DNA from: DUQX01 sp050948825 | GTDB lineage: Bacteria > Bacillota > Dethiobacteria > DTU022 > UBA8154 | NCBI GenBank assembly: GCA_050948825.1 | Contig: JBMNEO010000009.1 | Span: 185,976-249,975, forward strand | Direction: 5' to 3' | Length of the DNA stretch: 64,000 bases | Part shown: in pieces, positions 9,109 through 17,067 of the stretch | Numbering within the stretch: the first letter of the stretch is position 1 | Layout of the letters: the number at the start of each line of letters is the position of its first letter | The notes under the pieces: generated by a model | What the model saw: the letters and a program-made list of their open reading frames with translations, nothing else | The model's database searches: none | What the model was told of the DNA's origin: nothing | Made by a program: the position numbers and the translations under genes

Positions 9109-10155
9109 TCAGGATATTTCCACTTTAGCTTGCTCTCCCTGGTTAACATCGACACTGCCAATCTCCCATGCTTTCCAGCCACCAAGAATAATCCGGTTCA
9201 AAACCTGCCCGGAGATCTCCGGCGAAACAACCAGGACCATGCCGATCCCCATATTAAAAGTACGGTACATCTCTTCCTCTTCCACCTTGCCCAATTCCTG
9301 AATAAAACGAAAAACCGGCGGAATTTCCCAGTTGGATTTATGGAGCACTCCCTTCACTTGCGGAGGGAATACCCGCGGCAAATTCAACTTTAGCCCACCA
9401 CCGGTAATATGAGCGATACCTTTTATCTCGAATTCCTTCAACAAAGACAGGACAAGGGGCACATAAATAAAAGTGGGACGCAACAGTTCCTCTCCAAGGG
9501 AACAGCCAAACTGCGGAGGGAAGACGTCAGGTTTCAGGCCGGCATGCTCAAACAATATTTTTCTTACAAGAGAAAATCCGTTGCTGTGTAAGCCGTTAGA
9601 GGCCAAACCGATAAGTTTATCCCCGGGGACAATATCTTTACCCGTGATCACTTTTTCCTTCTCCACAATTCCAACGGCGAATCCAGCCAGGTCATATTCC
9701 CCGGGAGCGTAAAAGCCGGGCATCTCTGCCGTCTCACCGCCGAGCAGGGCACATCCGGCCATTTTGCAGCCTTCAACTACCCCGCTAATAATCTCCGCAC
9801 TGCGAGACTCCTCAAGCTTCCCCACAGCAAGGTAATCAAGGAAAAAAAGCGGCTCTGCTCCCTGAACCACAAGATCATTAACACACATCGCTACAGCATC
9901 AATGCCAACGGTATTGTGTTTATCAAGCATGAAAGCAAGCTTTAATTTTGTCCCCACGCCATCAGTTGCAGCAGCAAACACAGGTTCTTTGTAACGCCCC
10001 ATGTTCGGCTTGAAAAGTCCGGCAAAACCCCCGATTTCCGTCAATACTTCAGGGCGGAAAGTTGAACGGACCATATCCTTGATCTTTCGAACCATTCTTT
10101 CCCCCGCTTCGATGTCAACCCCAGCTTTTTTATAACTAAAAGAATCTCCTTCCAT
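9109..10155 (-). CDS. purM: phosphoribosylformylglycinamidine cyclo-ligase (AIRS)
   Basis: ATP-dependent ring closure giving aminoimidazole ribotide. The 348-residue protein has SYKKAGVDIEAGERMV at the N-terminus, the ATDGVGTKLKLAF block and GGETAEMPGFY, all PurM signatures of the PurM/ThiL/SelD fold. Start taken as ATG 10153-10155, with AAGGAGTG upstream; it follows the purF stop by 11 nt. The upstream FGAM synthetase genes (purS, purQ, purL) are not in this operon and must lie elsewhere. Confidence 0.96.
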   Translation of the reverse strand: MEGDSFSYKKAGVDIEAGERMVRKIKDMVRSTFRPEVLTEIGGFAGLFKPNMGRYKEPVFAAATDGVGTKLKLAFMLDKHNTVGIDAVAMCVNDLVVQGAEPLFFLDYLAVGKLEESRSAEIISGVVEGCKMAGCALLGGETAEMPGFYAPGEYDLAGFAVGIVEKEKVITGKDIVPGDKLIGLASNGLHSNGFSLVRKILFEHAGLKPDVFPPQFGCSLGEELLRPTFIYVPLVLSLLKEFEIKGIAHITGGGLKLNLPRVFPPQVKGVLHKSNWEIPPVFRFIQELGKVEEEEMYRTFNMGIGMVLVVSPEISGQVLNRIILGGWKAWEIGSVDVNQGEQAKVEIS

Positions 10156-10166
10156 GGATACACTCC

Positions 10167-11579
10167 TTAAATTGGATATTTGCCCGAAAAACAGGCAAGG
10201 CAAAGACTCTCCTCCGACATCCCCAAAGAGTCCAGCATACCCTGCCGGCTCAAATATCCCAGTGTAGTAGCCCCGACCTCCCGCCGAATTTCCTCTATCT
10301 TTCGTTTATAAGCGATCAGTTCTTCTCGAGTTGATATATCAATACCGTAATAACAGGGTGAAATTACCGGCGATGAACTGATACGCAGATGGACCTCTTT
10401 CGCCCCAGCCTTAAAGAGCATATCTACCAGTTTCTTACTGGTTGTCCCTCTGACAATAGAATCATCGACAATAACTACTCTTTTCCCCTCCACCAATTTT
10501 TTAACAGGATTCAACTTCAACTGCACTCCCAAACTGCGTATCTCCTGCTTTGGCTGAATAAAAGTCCTCCCGATATAACGGTTTTTAATCAGCCCCATCT
10601 CATAAGGAAGTCCCATCTCTTCCGCATAGCCGGATGCTGCTGCAAGGCTCGAATCAGGTACACCTGTAACAATATCCGCATCGGCAGGCTGCTCCCGGGC
10701 CAGCTGCCGCCCCAGCTCTTTACGGATGAGGTGGATATTTTTCCCTTGAATATTGCTATCCGGCCGGGCAAAATAGATGAATTCAAAAATACATAGCGCA
10801 AACCGGGGAGAAGGCAAAGCTTGCGTACTCCTGATGCCTTCCCTGTTAATGATAACCATTTCCCCCGGTTTAATATCCCTGATGGTCTCCGCTCCGATAG
10901 TATCAAAAGCACAGGTTTCCGAAGCCAGGACATAGGAATTATTCCATTTTCCCAGGGATAAAGGCCTCATGCCTAAAGGATCCCGTACGCCCACCAGGCT
11001 ATCTTCGGTTAAAAAAACAAAGGAATAAGCCCCCTGCAGTTCTGGAAGGACAGCTTTCAGGGAAGATTCCAGATCATGATAACCGTAACGGGCAATGAGA
11101 TGGGTGACAAGCTCACTGTCAGTCGTTGTCTGAAAGATTGACCCTTCCTTTTCCAACCGGTCTCTTAATTCGCTTCCATTAATCAGATTCCCGTTATGCG
11201 CCACTGCCAGCGCCCCCTGGCGGTAGCGGATTAGCAGCGGCTGTGCATTTTCGAGACAGCTGGAGCCGGCAGTGGAATAACGCACATGCCCGAGGGCAGA
11301 TACTGCCGGGATCTCTTCGAGGTCCTTATTGTTTGAAAATACTTCGGAAACCAGCCCCGCCCCTTTTTTTAAATAAATCGATTTTCCATCACTGATAGCA
11401 ATACCCGCGCTTTCCTGGCCGCGATGCTGGAGTGCATAAAGCGCATAAGTTGCAATCCTGGGCAAATCCCGGCCTGGAGCATAGATCCCAAAAACCCCAC
11501 ATGCTTCCTCCATCTTGTCTTGAGCGCACCTTAAATAAGGTTGAGTATTCCGCGGGAAACCTGATCCAGACCCTGCCAT
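10167..11579 (-). CDS. purF: amidophosphoribosyltransferase (glutamine PRPP)
   Basis: Commits PRPP to purine synthesis. The protein (470 residues from ATG 11577-11579) has a short leader ending KMEEA before the catalytic Cys in CGVFGIYAP, consistent with the Bacillus-type enzyme whose propeptide is removed. The glutaminase domain (LQHRGQESAGIAI), PRPP loop (VVIVDDSIVRGTTSKKL) and C-terminal iron-sulfur cysteines (SPCYYGID, CLACFSG) are all visible. The start is supported by AGAGGTGG 8 nt upstream. The immediately upstream sequence is a purC remnant rather than an intact gene. Confidence 0.95.
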   Translation of the reverse strand: MAGSGSGFPRNTQPYLRCAQDKMEEACGVFGIYAPGRDLPRIATYALYALQHRGQESAGIAISDGKSIYLKKGAGLVSEVFSNNKDLEEIPAVSALGHVRYSTAGSSCLENAQPLLIRYRQGALAVAHNGNLINGSELRDRLEKEGSIFQTTTDSELVTHLIARYGYHDLESSLKAVLPELQGAYSFVFLTEDSLVGVRDPLGMRPLSLGKWNNSYVLASETCAFDTIGAETIRDIKPGEMVIINREGIRSTQALPSPRFALCIFEFIYFARPDSNIQGKNIHLIRKELGRQLAREQPADADIVTGVPDSSLAAASGYAEEMGLPYEMGLIKNRYIGRTFIQPKQEIRSLGVQLKLNPVKKLVEGKRVVIVDDSIVRGTTSKKLVDMLFKAGAKEVHLRISSSPVISPCYYGIDISTREELIAYKRKIEEIRREVGATTLGYLSRQGMLDSLGMSEESLCLACFSGKYPI

Positions 11580-11601
11580 GATGAACACCACCTCTTTTAA
11601 G

Positions 11602-11812
11602 TTATCCTTCCAGTCTGGTTATAACTTCCCCGTATGCTTCTGTGACTTTTTCCAGATCCCTGCGAAAACGGTCTTGTCATCTTTTTCCGGAAGCTGCATC
11701 CCAATAAAGGCATGTTTCAGGTGAAATTTCATCCCCAGGAGAATCCGGCCATAAGGCTGTTTTAACTCAATTAAGCTTCTACCATTATGTTTCCTTTTCC
11801 CTGCACCTCACA
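11602..11812 (-). pseudogene. purC: SAICAR synthetase, 3' remnant
   Basis: The 210 bp between purE and purF encode, across shifted frames, the C-terminus of PurC: SLIELKQPYGRILLG in one frame; DEISPETCLYWDAASGK after a base is lost near 11732-11736; an in-frame TGA at 11677-11679; then DRFRRDLEKVTEAYGEVITRLEG ending at TAA 11602-11604. PurC is normally about 235 residues, so roughly two thirds of the gene is missing and the rest has several indels. The octamer TTAAGCTT occurs at both 11771-11778 and 11813-11820, next to the apparent junction. The position between purE and purF is a usual purC position. Confidence 0.85.
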
Positions 11813-12334
11813 TTAAGCTTCCATTGAAGCTCTATATTTTCTGTAACCTGTTTTCTGCAACCTATCGTTTTTTTCCCGAACCTTTCCGGCAAGCTCGTTT
11901 TTATAAGAGAGCACTTTCTCTCTTACTGCAAGCTCATGAACGCCTATGATCTGCGCCGCAAGGATTCCGGCATTGTATGCTCCGTTAACCGCTACGGTAG
12001 CCACAGGAATTCCCCGCGGCATCTGGACCATAGCGTAAAGAGCATCAATCCCTCCGATAGGGGAGCTGCTTAAGGGTACTGCGATAACCGGGAGGGGCGT
12101 TAATGCGGCGATAACTCCTGCCAGGTGCGCTGCACCGCCCGCTCCGGCAATAATTACCGCAATGCCCCTGTTCGCAGCATTTCTGGCAAATTCCGCCGTT
12201 TCTTCGGGTAAGCGGTGGGCGGATAGAACCTGGACCTCAAAAGGAAGCTCAAATTTTTCCAGCGCCTCTAAAGATGCGGACATGACCGGTAGATCCGAAT
12301 CACTGCCCATTACTACACTTACTTTAACCGGCAT
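11813..12334 (-). CDS. purE: N5-carboxyaminoimidazole ribonucleotide mutase (class I)
   Basis: Rearranges N5-CAIR to CAIR. The 173-residue protein has the class I PurE features: VVMGSDSDLPVM at the N-terminus, LSAHRLPE with the catalytic His, and the GAGGAAHLAGVIAALT loop. The C-terminal tail after residue 155 is rich in Lys and Arg and variable. A PurK partner is not encoded nearby. The gene sits 46 nt after guaA and is followed directly by the purC remnant. Confidence 0.96.
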   Translation of the reverse strand: MPVKVSVVMGSDSDLPVMSASLEALEKFELPFEVQVLSAHRLPEETAEFARNAANRGIAVIIAGAGGAAHLAGVIAALTPLPVIAVPLSSSPIGGIDALYAMVQMPRGIPVATVAVNGAYNAGILAAQIIGVHELAVREKVLSYKNELAGKVREKNDRLQKTGYRKYRASMEA

Positions 12335-12380
12335 GGCAACCTCCTATAATGCAGAGCAACAATGTTAATCTTATTGTAAC

Positions 12381-13937
12381 TCATTCCCACTCAATCGTCG
12401 ATGGGGGTTTTGATGTCAGGTCGTAGACAAAACGGTTAACTTCGGGTATTTCGTTTACCAACCTTGTTGAAATTGTCCGCAGCACTTCATAAGGAATGGG
12501 ATACCAATCGGCAGTCATCCCATCCTGACTGGTAACTGCACGCAACACAATGGTATGCGCATAAGTTCGGCAGCCGCCCTTAACCCCCACGCTGTAAATA
12601 CCGGGCAAAACAGCAAAGGCCTGCCAGATATCCCTGTAAAGGCCCGCCTTTTTGATTTCCTCTACGATAATATAATCCGCTTCCCTCACAATAGCAATTT
12701 TTTCCGGGGTCACTTCGCCAAGAACCCGCACGGCCAGCCCCGGGCCGGGGAATGGATGTCTCCAGACTATTTCTTCCGGCAACCCCAATTCCGCCGCGAC
12801 CTGGCGAACCTCGTCTTTAAAAAGGAATTTCAACGGTTCGATTAAAGAAAAACGCATATCTTCGGGGAGCCCGCCCACATTATGATGCGATTTGATCACC
12901 GCACCAGCAGCAGTACTGCTTTCAATCACATCAGGATACAGGGTGCCCTGGACTAAGAAATCAGCGCGCCCCATCTTTTCTGCCTCACGCTCAAAAACAC
13001 GAATAAAATGATTCCCGATGATTTTTCTCTTCTGCTCGGGGTCGGAAACCCCCCGGAGAAGCCCCAGCATCTCATCGGCTGCGTCAACAGTGATAATCTT
13101 CATCTTAAACTCGCCGCTAAAGAGTGAGAGCACCTGCCCTTTTTCCCCTTTGCGCAACAGCCCGTGGTCAACAAAAATGCAGGTCAGCCTTTCCCCCAGC
13201 GCCCTGTGCACCAGCACGGCAGCAACAGAAGAATCAATACCCCCGCTTAAACCGCAGACTGCCCTGGCATCAGGGCCAACCTTTTCCTTGATCTCCATGA
13301 TGGTATTTTTAACGAAATTTTCCATCGTCCAGTTGCCGGAAAAGCTGCATATCTTTTCCAAATAATTTTTAAGCAGCAGATCCCCCTGGGGAGTATGAGG
13401 AGCCTCCGGGCAGAACTGCAAACCAAAAAGCTTTCTGGAAACATCACCCATAGCCGCAACAGGAATATGCGGGCCTTGAGCAAGCACCTTAAACCCCGGA
13501 GGGGCTTTTGTAACCCGGTCACTACAGTTTATCCAGGCCGGGAATTCTTTCCCCAGGCCGGTAAAAAGGCCTTCTCCTTCTTCCACAACTGATTTTTCTA
13601 CAACTGTAAGCAGGACTTTTCTATGCCCTTGCTCCCTGCTTTGAATTACCTCTCCTCCCAGATCTCTGGCCATTAGCTGCATCCCGTAGCAGATACCCAG
13701 AACAGGGATATCCAGCGTATATATACGCGGATCACAGCGCGGGGCATTGTCTTTGTAAATACTGTCCGGACCTCCGGCTAAGATAAGGGCAGAAGGATTT
13801 GCCGCTAGCAGAAAGTTAAAAGACGTGCTGTAAGGCATTATTTCACAGTAGACCTTAAGTTCCCGAATCTTACGGGCGATTAACTGTGTATCCTGCCCTC
13901 CCAAATCCAGGATAATAACCTTTTCAAGTGCTATCAT
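12381..13937 (-). CDS. guaA: GMP synthase with altered glutaminase site
   Basis: Converts XMP to GMP. The 518-residue protein has an N-terminal class I glutaminase domain, the ATP pyrophosphatase P-loop (GLSGGIDSSVAAVL) and the C-terminal dimerisation domain ending KPPSTIEWE. The nucleophile is kept (GICYGMQ, Cys83), as is the glutamate of the triad (Glu178), but the triad histidine, usually in QFHPE, is Cys176 (QFCPE, codon TGC). The normally conserved SHGD segment reads NCSD (Cys138). The synthetase half looks normal, so an ammonia-dependent reaction should remain possible. Start ATG with AAAAGGAG upstream. First gene of the purine operon. Confidence 0.95.
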   Translation of the reverse strand: MIALEKVIILDLGGQDTQLIARKIRELKVYCEIMPYSTSFNFLLAANPSALILAGGPDSIYKDNAPRCDPRIYTLDIPVLGICYGMQLMARDLGGEVIQSREQGHRKVLLTVVEKSVVEEGEGLFTGLGKEFPAWINCSDRVTKAPPGFKVLAQGPHIPVAAMGDVSRKLFGLQFCPEAPHTPQGDLLLKNYLEKICSFSGNWTMENFVKNTIMEIKEKVGPDARAVCGLSGGIDSSVAAVLVHRALGERLTCIFVDHGLLRKGEKGQVLSLFSGEFKMKIITVDAADEMLGLLRGVSDPEQKRKIIGNHFIRVFEREAEKMGRADFLVQGTLYPDVIESSTAAGAVIKSHHNVGGLPEDMRFSLIEPLKFLFKDEVRQVAAELGLPEEIVWRHPFPGPGLAVRVLGEVTPEKIAIVREADYIIVEEIKKAGLYRDIWQAFAVLPGIYSVGVKGGCRTYAHTIVLRAVTSQDGMTADWYPIPYEVLRTISTRLVNEIPEVNRFVYDLTSKPPSTIEWE

Positions 13938-14042
13938 CTATTTTCTCCTTTTGTCTTCTTAAACAGGTGGCAACCAAGGATATTTCGGCAAAGATTAACA
14001 GTTTTCCTGCTTGTCGATATACCTTTTTGTACTTAAGAATTA

Positions 14043-14075
14043 AAAAGGGGCGATCCCCTTGGGAAAGCCCCTTTT
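14043..14075 (-). terminator. Rho-independent terminator of groES-groEL
   Basis: The 9-bp GC-rich stem (AAAAGGGGC at 14043-14051, GCCCCTTTT at 14067-14075) ends in a T-run on the minus strand, 12 nt after the groEL stop codon. Confidence 0.85.
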
Positions 14076-14086
14076 CTTTTTTGGTC

Positions 14087-15706
14087 TTACATCGGCGGCA
14101 TGCCGCCCATACCCATATCAGGCATTTTATTTTCTTCAGGAGCATCTGCAACTACTGCCTCCGTAGTAAGGAAAAGCGAAGCAATACTGGCGGAGTTCTG
14201 GATAGCTGAGCGGACCACCTTTGCAGGGTCTACAATACCGGCCTCCATCATATTCTGATATTCACCGGTTAGAGCATTAAAACCGGTCCCTGGGGGCATA
14301 GACTTGACTTTTTCAACTACGATAGAACCCTCTGCCCCGGCGTTTTCAGCGATATGGCGCAGCGGATCTTCCAACGCCCGGCATACAATCTTGACACCTA
14401 CCCCTTCATCTTCCTTCAGGTCAAGGCCATCCAAAGCGCTAATAGCATTAAGGTAGGCAACACCGCCTCCGGGAACAATGCCTTCTTCAACAGCGGCCCT
14501 GGTAGCGGAGAGGGCATCTTCAATACGCAGTTTCTTTTCTTTCATCTCCGTCTCCGTTGCTGCTCCCACTTCGATTACAGCGACGCCTCCGGCCAGCTTC
14601 GCCAGCCTCTCCTGGAGTTTCTCCCTGTCAAAATCAGAAGTTGTCTCTTCTATTTGGCTGCGGATCTGGTTAATACGCTTTTCAATGTCTTCTTTTAACC
14701 CGGCACCATCAACAATTACGGTTTCGTCCTTGCTTATTCTTACCTGGCGAGCGCTGCCCAGCATATCAATATCCACACTCTTCATCTCAAGCCCCAGATC
14801 CTCCGAAATAACCTGGCCGCCGGTTAAAATAGCGATATCTTCCAGCATCGCCTTGCGGCGATCACCGAAACCGGGGGCTTTTACTCCTACGCAGGTAAAG
14901 GTGCCGCGTATTTTATTAACAACCAGCGTAGCCAGCGCTTCGCCCTCTATATCTTCAGCAACCAGCAAAAGCGGTTTCCCTCTCTGGACAATTTTCTCCA
15001 GTAAAGGCAGGATATCATGGATATTACCGATCTTACGGTCTGTTAGCAAGATCATGGGTTCTTCCAGGATTGCTTCCATTTTCTCCGTATCCGTTACCAT
15101 GTAGTGAGAAATATAGCCCCTGTCGAACTGCATACCTTCCACCACTTTTAAATCGGTTTGGAATCCCTTGGACTCCTCTACAGTGATAACTCCGTCTTTG
15201 CCGACCTTTTCCATGGCATCGGCGATCAGGTTTCCAATTGCTTCGTTATCGGCGGAGACGGAAGCTACCTGAGCGATAGACTCCCTGCTTTCTACGGGCT
15301 TGCTCTGATTTTTAATATTTTCCAATATTTTCTCTACTGCTTTATCAATACCTTTTTTCATGAGCATAGGGTTGGTGCCGGCGGTAACGTTTTTGATCCC
15401 TTGCTTGATAATAGCCTGCGCCAGTATCGTAGCGGAGGTCGTTCCATCTCCGGCCACATCCTGCGTTTTGTTGGCTACCTCTTTCACCAGCTGTGCACCC
15501 ATATTTTCAAAGGGATCTTCCAATTCAATCTCACGTGCTATCGTAACCCCGTCATTGGTAATCTGCGGAGAACCAAATTTTTTATCCAGGACAACATTGC
15601 GGCCCTTAGGACCCAGGGTAACCTTCACAGTGTTGGCAAGCTTGTCAACTCCTCTTTCCAGAGCCTGGCGCGCATCTTCACGATAAAGGATATCTTTATG
15701 TGCCAT
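14087..15706 (-). CDS. groEL: 60 kDa chaperonin GroEL
   Basis: Cytosolic chaperonin subunit forming the tetradecameric folding chamber with GroES. The 539-residue sequence is colinear with the family: VKVTLGPKGRNVVLDK, the ATP-binding DGTTSATILAQAI segment, PGGGVAYLNA, and a C-terminal GGM tail (MGMGGMPPM). The start has GAAGGAGG upstream. It is the second gene of an operon with groES, under CIRCE control, and ends in a strong terminator. Confidence 0.99.
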   Translation of the reverse strand: MAHKDILYREDARQALERGVDKLANTVKVTLGPKGRNVVLDKKFGSPQITNDGVTIAREIELEDPFENMGAQLVKEVANKTQDVAGDGTTSATILAQAIIKQGIKNVTAGTNPMLMKKGIDKAVEKILENIKNQSKPVESRESIAQVASVSADNEAIGNLIADAMEKVGKDGVITVEESKGFQTDLKVVEGMQFDRGYISHYMVTDTEKMEAILEEPMILLTDRKIGNIHDILPLLEKIVQRGKPLLLVAEDIEGEALATLVVNKIRGTFTCVGVKAPGFGDRRKAMLEDIAILTGGQVISEDLGLEMKSVDIDMLGSARQVRISKDETVIVDGAGLKEDIEKRINQIRSQIEETTSDFDREKLQERLAKLAGGVAVIEVGAATETEMKEKKLRIEDALSATRAAVEEGIVPGGGVAYLNAISALDGLDLKEDEGVGVKIVCRALEDPLRHIAENAGAEGSIVVEKVKSMPPGTGFNALTGEYQNMMEAGIVDPAKVVRSAIQNSASIASLFLTTEAVVADAPEENKMPDMGMGGMPPM

Positions 15707-15819
15707 AAATTATAAACCTCCTTCTATAATCATCTAGATTTCACTTCTGCTCCGATTTTACTTCTTCGATCATCGATCCGGTTTAAGTATCACCCGCATA
15801 TTTGGCGGTAAGTACTGCT

Positions 15820-16107
15820 CTAGGAAAAAACGCCCAAAATATCATCTTGACGTAAAATCAGGTATTCCTCTCCGTCAATCTTGATTTCCGTACCGGCGTA
15901 TTTCGAATAAACCACCTTGTCGCCCTCTTTTACGTCCATTTGGACCCTTGTCCCGTCATCAAGGATCCTACCCGGACCCACAGCCATTACTTCGCCTTCC
16001 TGAGGTTTTTCCTTTGCCTTATCAGGAAGAACAATACCACCGCTTGTCTTTTCCTCCTTTTCCAGAACCTTAATAATTACTCTGTCCCCTAAAGGTTTCA
16101 GATTCAT
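15820..16107 (-). CDS. groES: 10 kDa co-chaperonin GroES
   Basis: Heptameric lid of the GroEL chamber. The 95-residue protein has MNLKPLGDRVIIKVLEKEEKT at the N-terminus, the mobile loop KTSGGIVLPDKAKEKP and the usual GDKVVYSKYAGTEIKIDGEEYLIL ending. Strong AAAGGAGG ribosome-binding site. First gene of the groESL operon, with a CIRCE operator 40 nt upstream. Confidence 0.99.
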   Translation of the reverse strand: MNLKPLGDRVIIKVLEKEEKTSGGIVLPDKAKEKPQEGEVMAVGPGRILDDGTRVQMDVKEGDKVVYSKYAGTEIKIDGEEYLILRQDDILGVFS

Positions 16108-16146
16108 ACATGGATACCTCCTTTAAGTTTTTCATTTTTACTTTTG

Positions 16147-16173
16147 TTAGCACTCATTTTGGGTGAGTGCTAA
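16147..16173 (-). promoter_or_regulatory. CIRCE operator (HrcA site)
   Basis: A perfect TTAGCACTC-N9-GAGTGCTAA inverted repeat directly upstream of groES. This is the established binding site of the heat-shock repressor HrcA. A plausible sigma-A promoter (TTGCTT-16-TATATT on the minus strand, about 16185-16212) lies just upstream. The hrcA gene is not in the window. Confidence 0.97.
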
Positions 16174-16446
16174 TCATATAATAATAATATACATTCTACC
16201 TAAAAAGAAGCAAACCAAGCTATTATTTAAAAAAAGACTTTACAGCATATTATCACCCTGTTCTAAATTAATTTCCTTTTAATTCGCCTTTTTCCTTAAT
16301 ATTTCTCAAGATGATAGTATTATTTCCTGCTATAAAAAAAATATGCCTGTATTAGCCACTGGCGCTATAAAACACCAATTGCGGCGCTTCCATATGAAGC
16401 ATGGCGTGAAGCCAGCACAACAGGCCGGCGTTATCTGATCAAAAAA

Positions 16447-16470
16447 CGGCTCCGGCTGATGCCGGAACCG
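16447..16470 (-). terminator. Rho-independent terminator of the moe/mog operon
   Basis: On the minus strand a 10-bp stem with one G-U pair and a 4-nt loop is followed by six T residues, about 60 nt after the mog stop. The rest of 16174-16528 is AT-rich and shows no gene; it holds the groES promoter region and this terminator. Confidence 0.85.
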
Positions 16471-16528
16471 CCTGGAAAGTTGCATAGGAATATCTTAGCA
16501 AGCCTGTGTTCTTTAAGATAAAGCGGGA

Positions 16529-17044
16529 TTAAAGCGTATTGCCGCAGTCGCCAACCGCTCCCTGCAGCAGCTCAAGAGCATGAGGCAGGGCAGGCTGGAT
16601 CGCCTCCAAACATTCCCTGGCCGCCTTCGGACTTCCGGGAAGGTTAATTATAAGCGTATTGCCCCTGATACCGCACACAGCCCGAGAAATCATAGCATGA
16701 GGCGTTTTTTTAAGACTCTCCATCCGCATTACTTCGGACATTCCGGGTACTTCCTTATCGATAACATCCTTAGTGGCTTCGGGAGTAAAATCCTTCGGCG
16801 CAAGCCCTGTTCCGCCCGTAGTAAAAATCAGGGAGGATTTTAACTCGTCAGCCAGCCGTATGAGCTCTTTTTTAAGCATCTCCCGATCATCAGCCACTAC
16901 TGAATATCCGATCACTTCCCAACCCAGTGACTGAATGATTTCCATTATTACTTTACCGCTGATATCTTCCCGCTCACCTTTTGAGCTGCGGTCACTGGCG
17001 GTTAATATTGATACCCGAACAAGGGAAATATCCTGCTTTTTCAA
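16529..17044 (-). CDS. mog: molybdopterin adenylyltransferase (MogA/MoaB family)
   Basis: Activates molybdopterin by adenylation before metal insertion by MoeA. The 171-residue protein has the MoCF_biosynth fold signature: VRVSILTASDRSSKGEREDISG, the TTGGTGLAPKDFTPEAT loop and NLPGSPKAARECL. Start is a TTG at 17042-17044 with AAAGGAGG upstream. It lies 23 nt after the moeA-fusion gene and is the last gene of the Mo-cofactor operon, before a clear terminator. Confidence 0.93.
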   Translation of the reverse strand: MKKQDISLVRVSILTASDRSSKGEREDISGKVIMEIIQSLGWEVIGYSVVADDREMLKKELIRLADELKSSLIFTTGGTGLAPKDFTPEATKDVIDKEVPGMSEVMRMESLKKTPHAMISRAVCGIRGNTLIINLPGSPKAARECLEAIQPALPHALELLQGAVGDCGNTL

Positions 17045-17067
17045 GAGAAATTTCCTCCTTTAAAAAA

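Noticed and set aside
14478..15104. Plus-strand frame of 208 codons inside groEL
   Set aside because: Ser/Ile-rich antisense shadow of the groEL reading frame.
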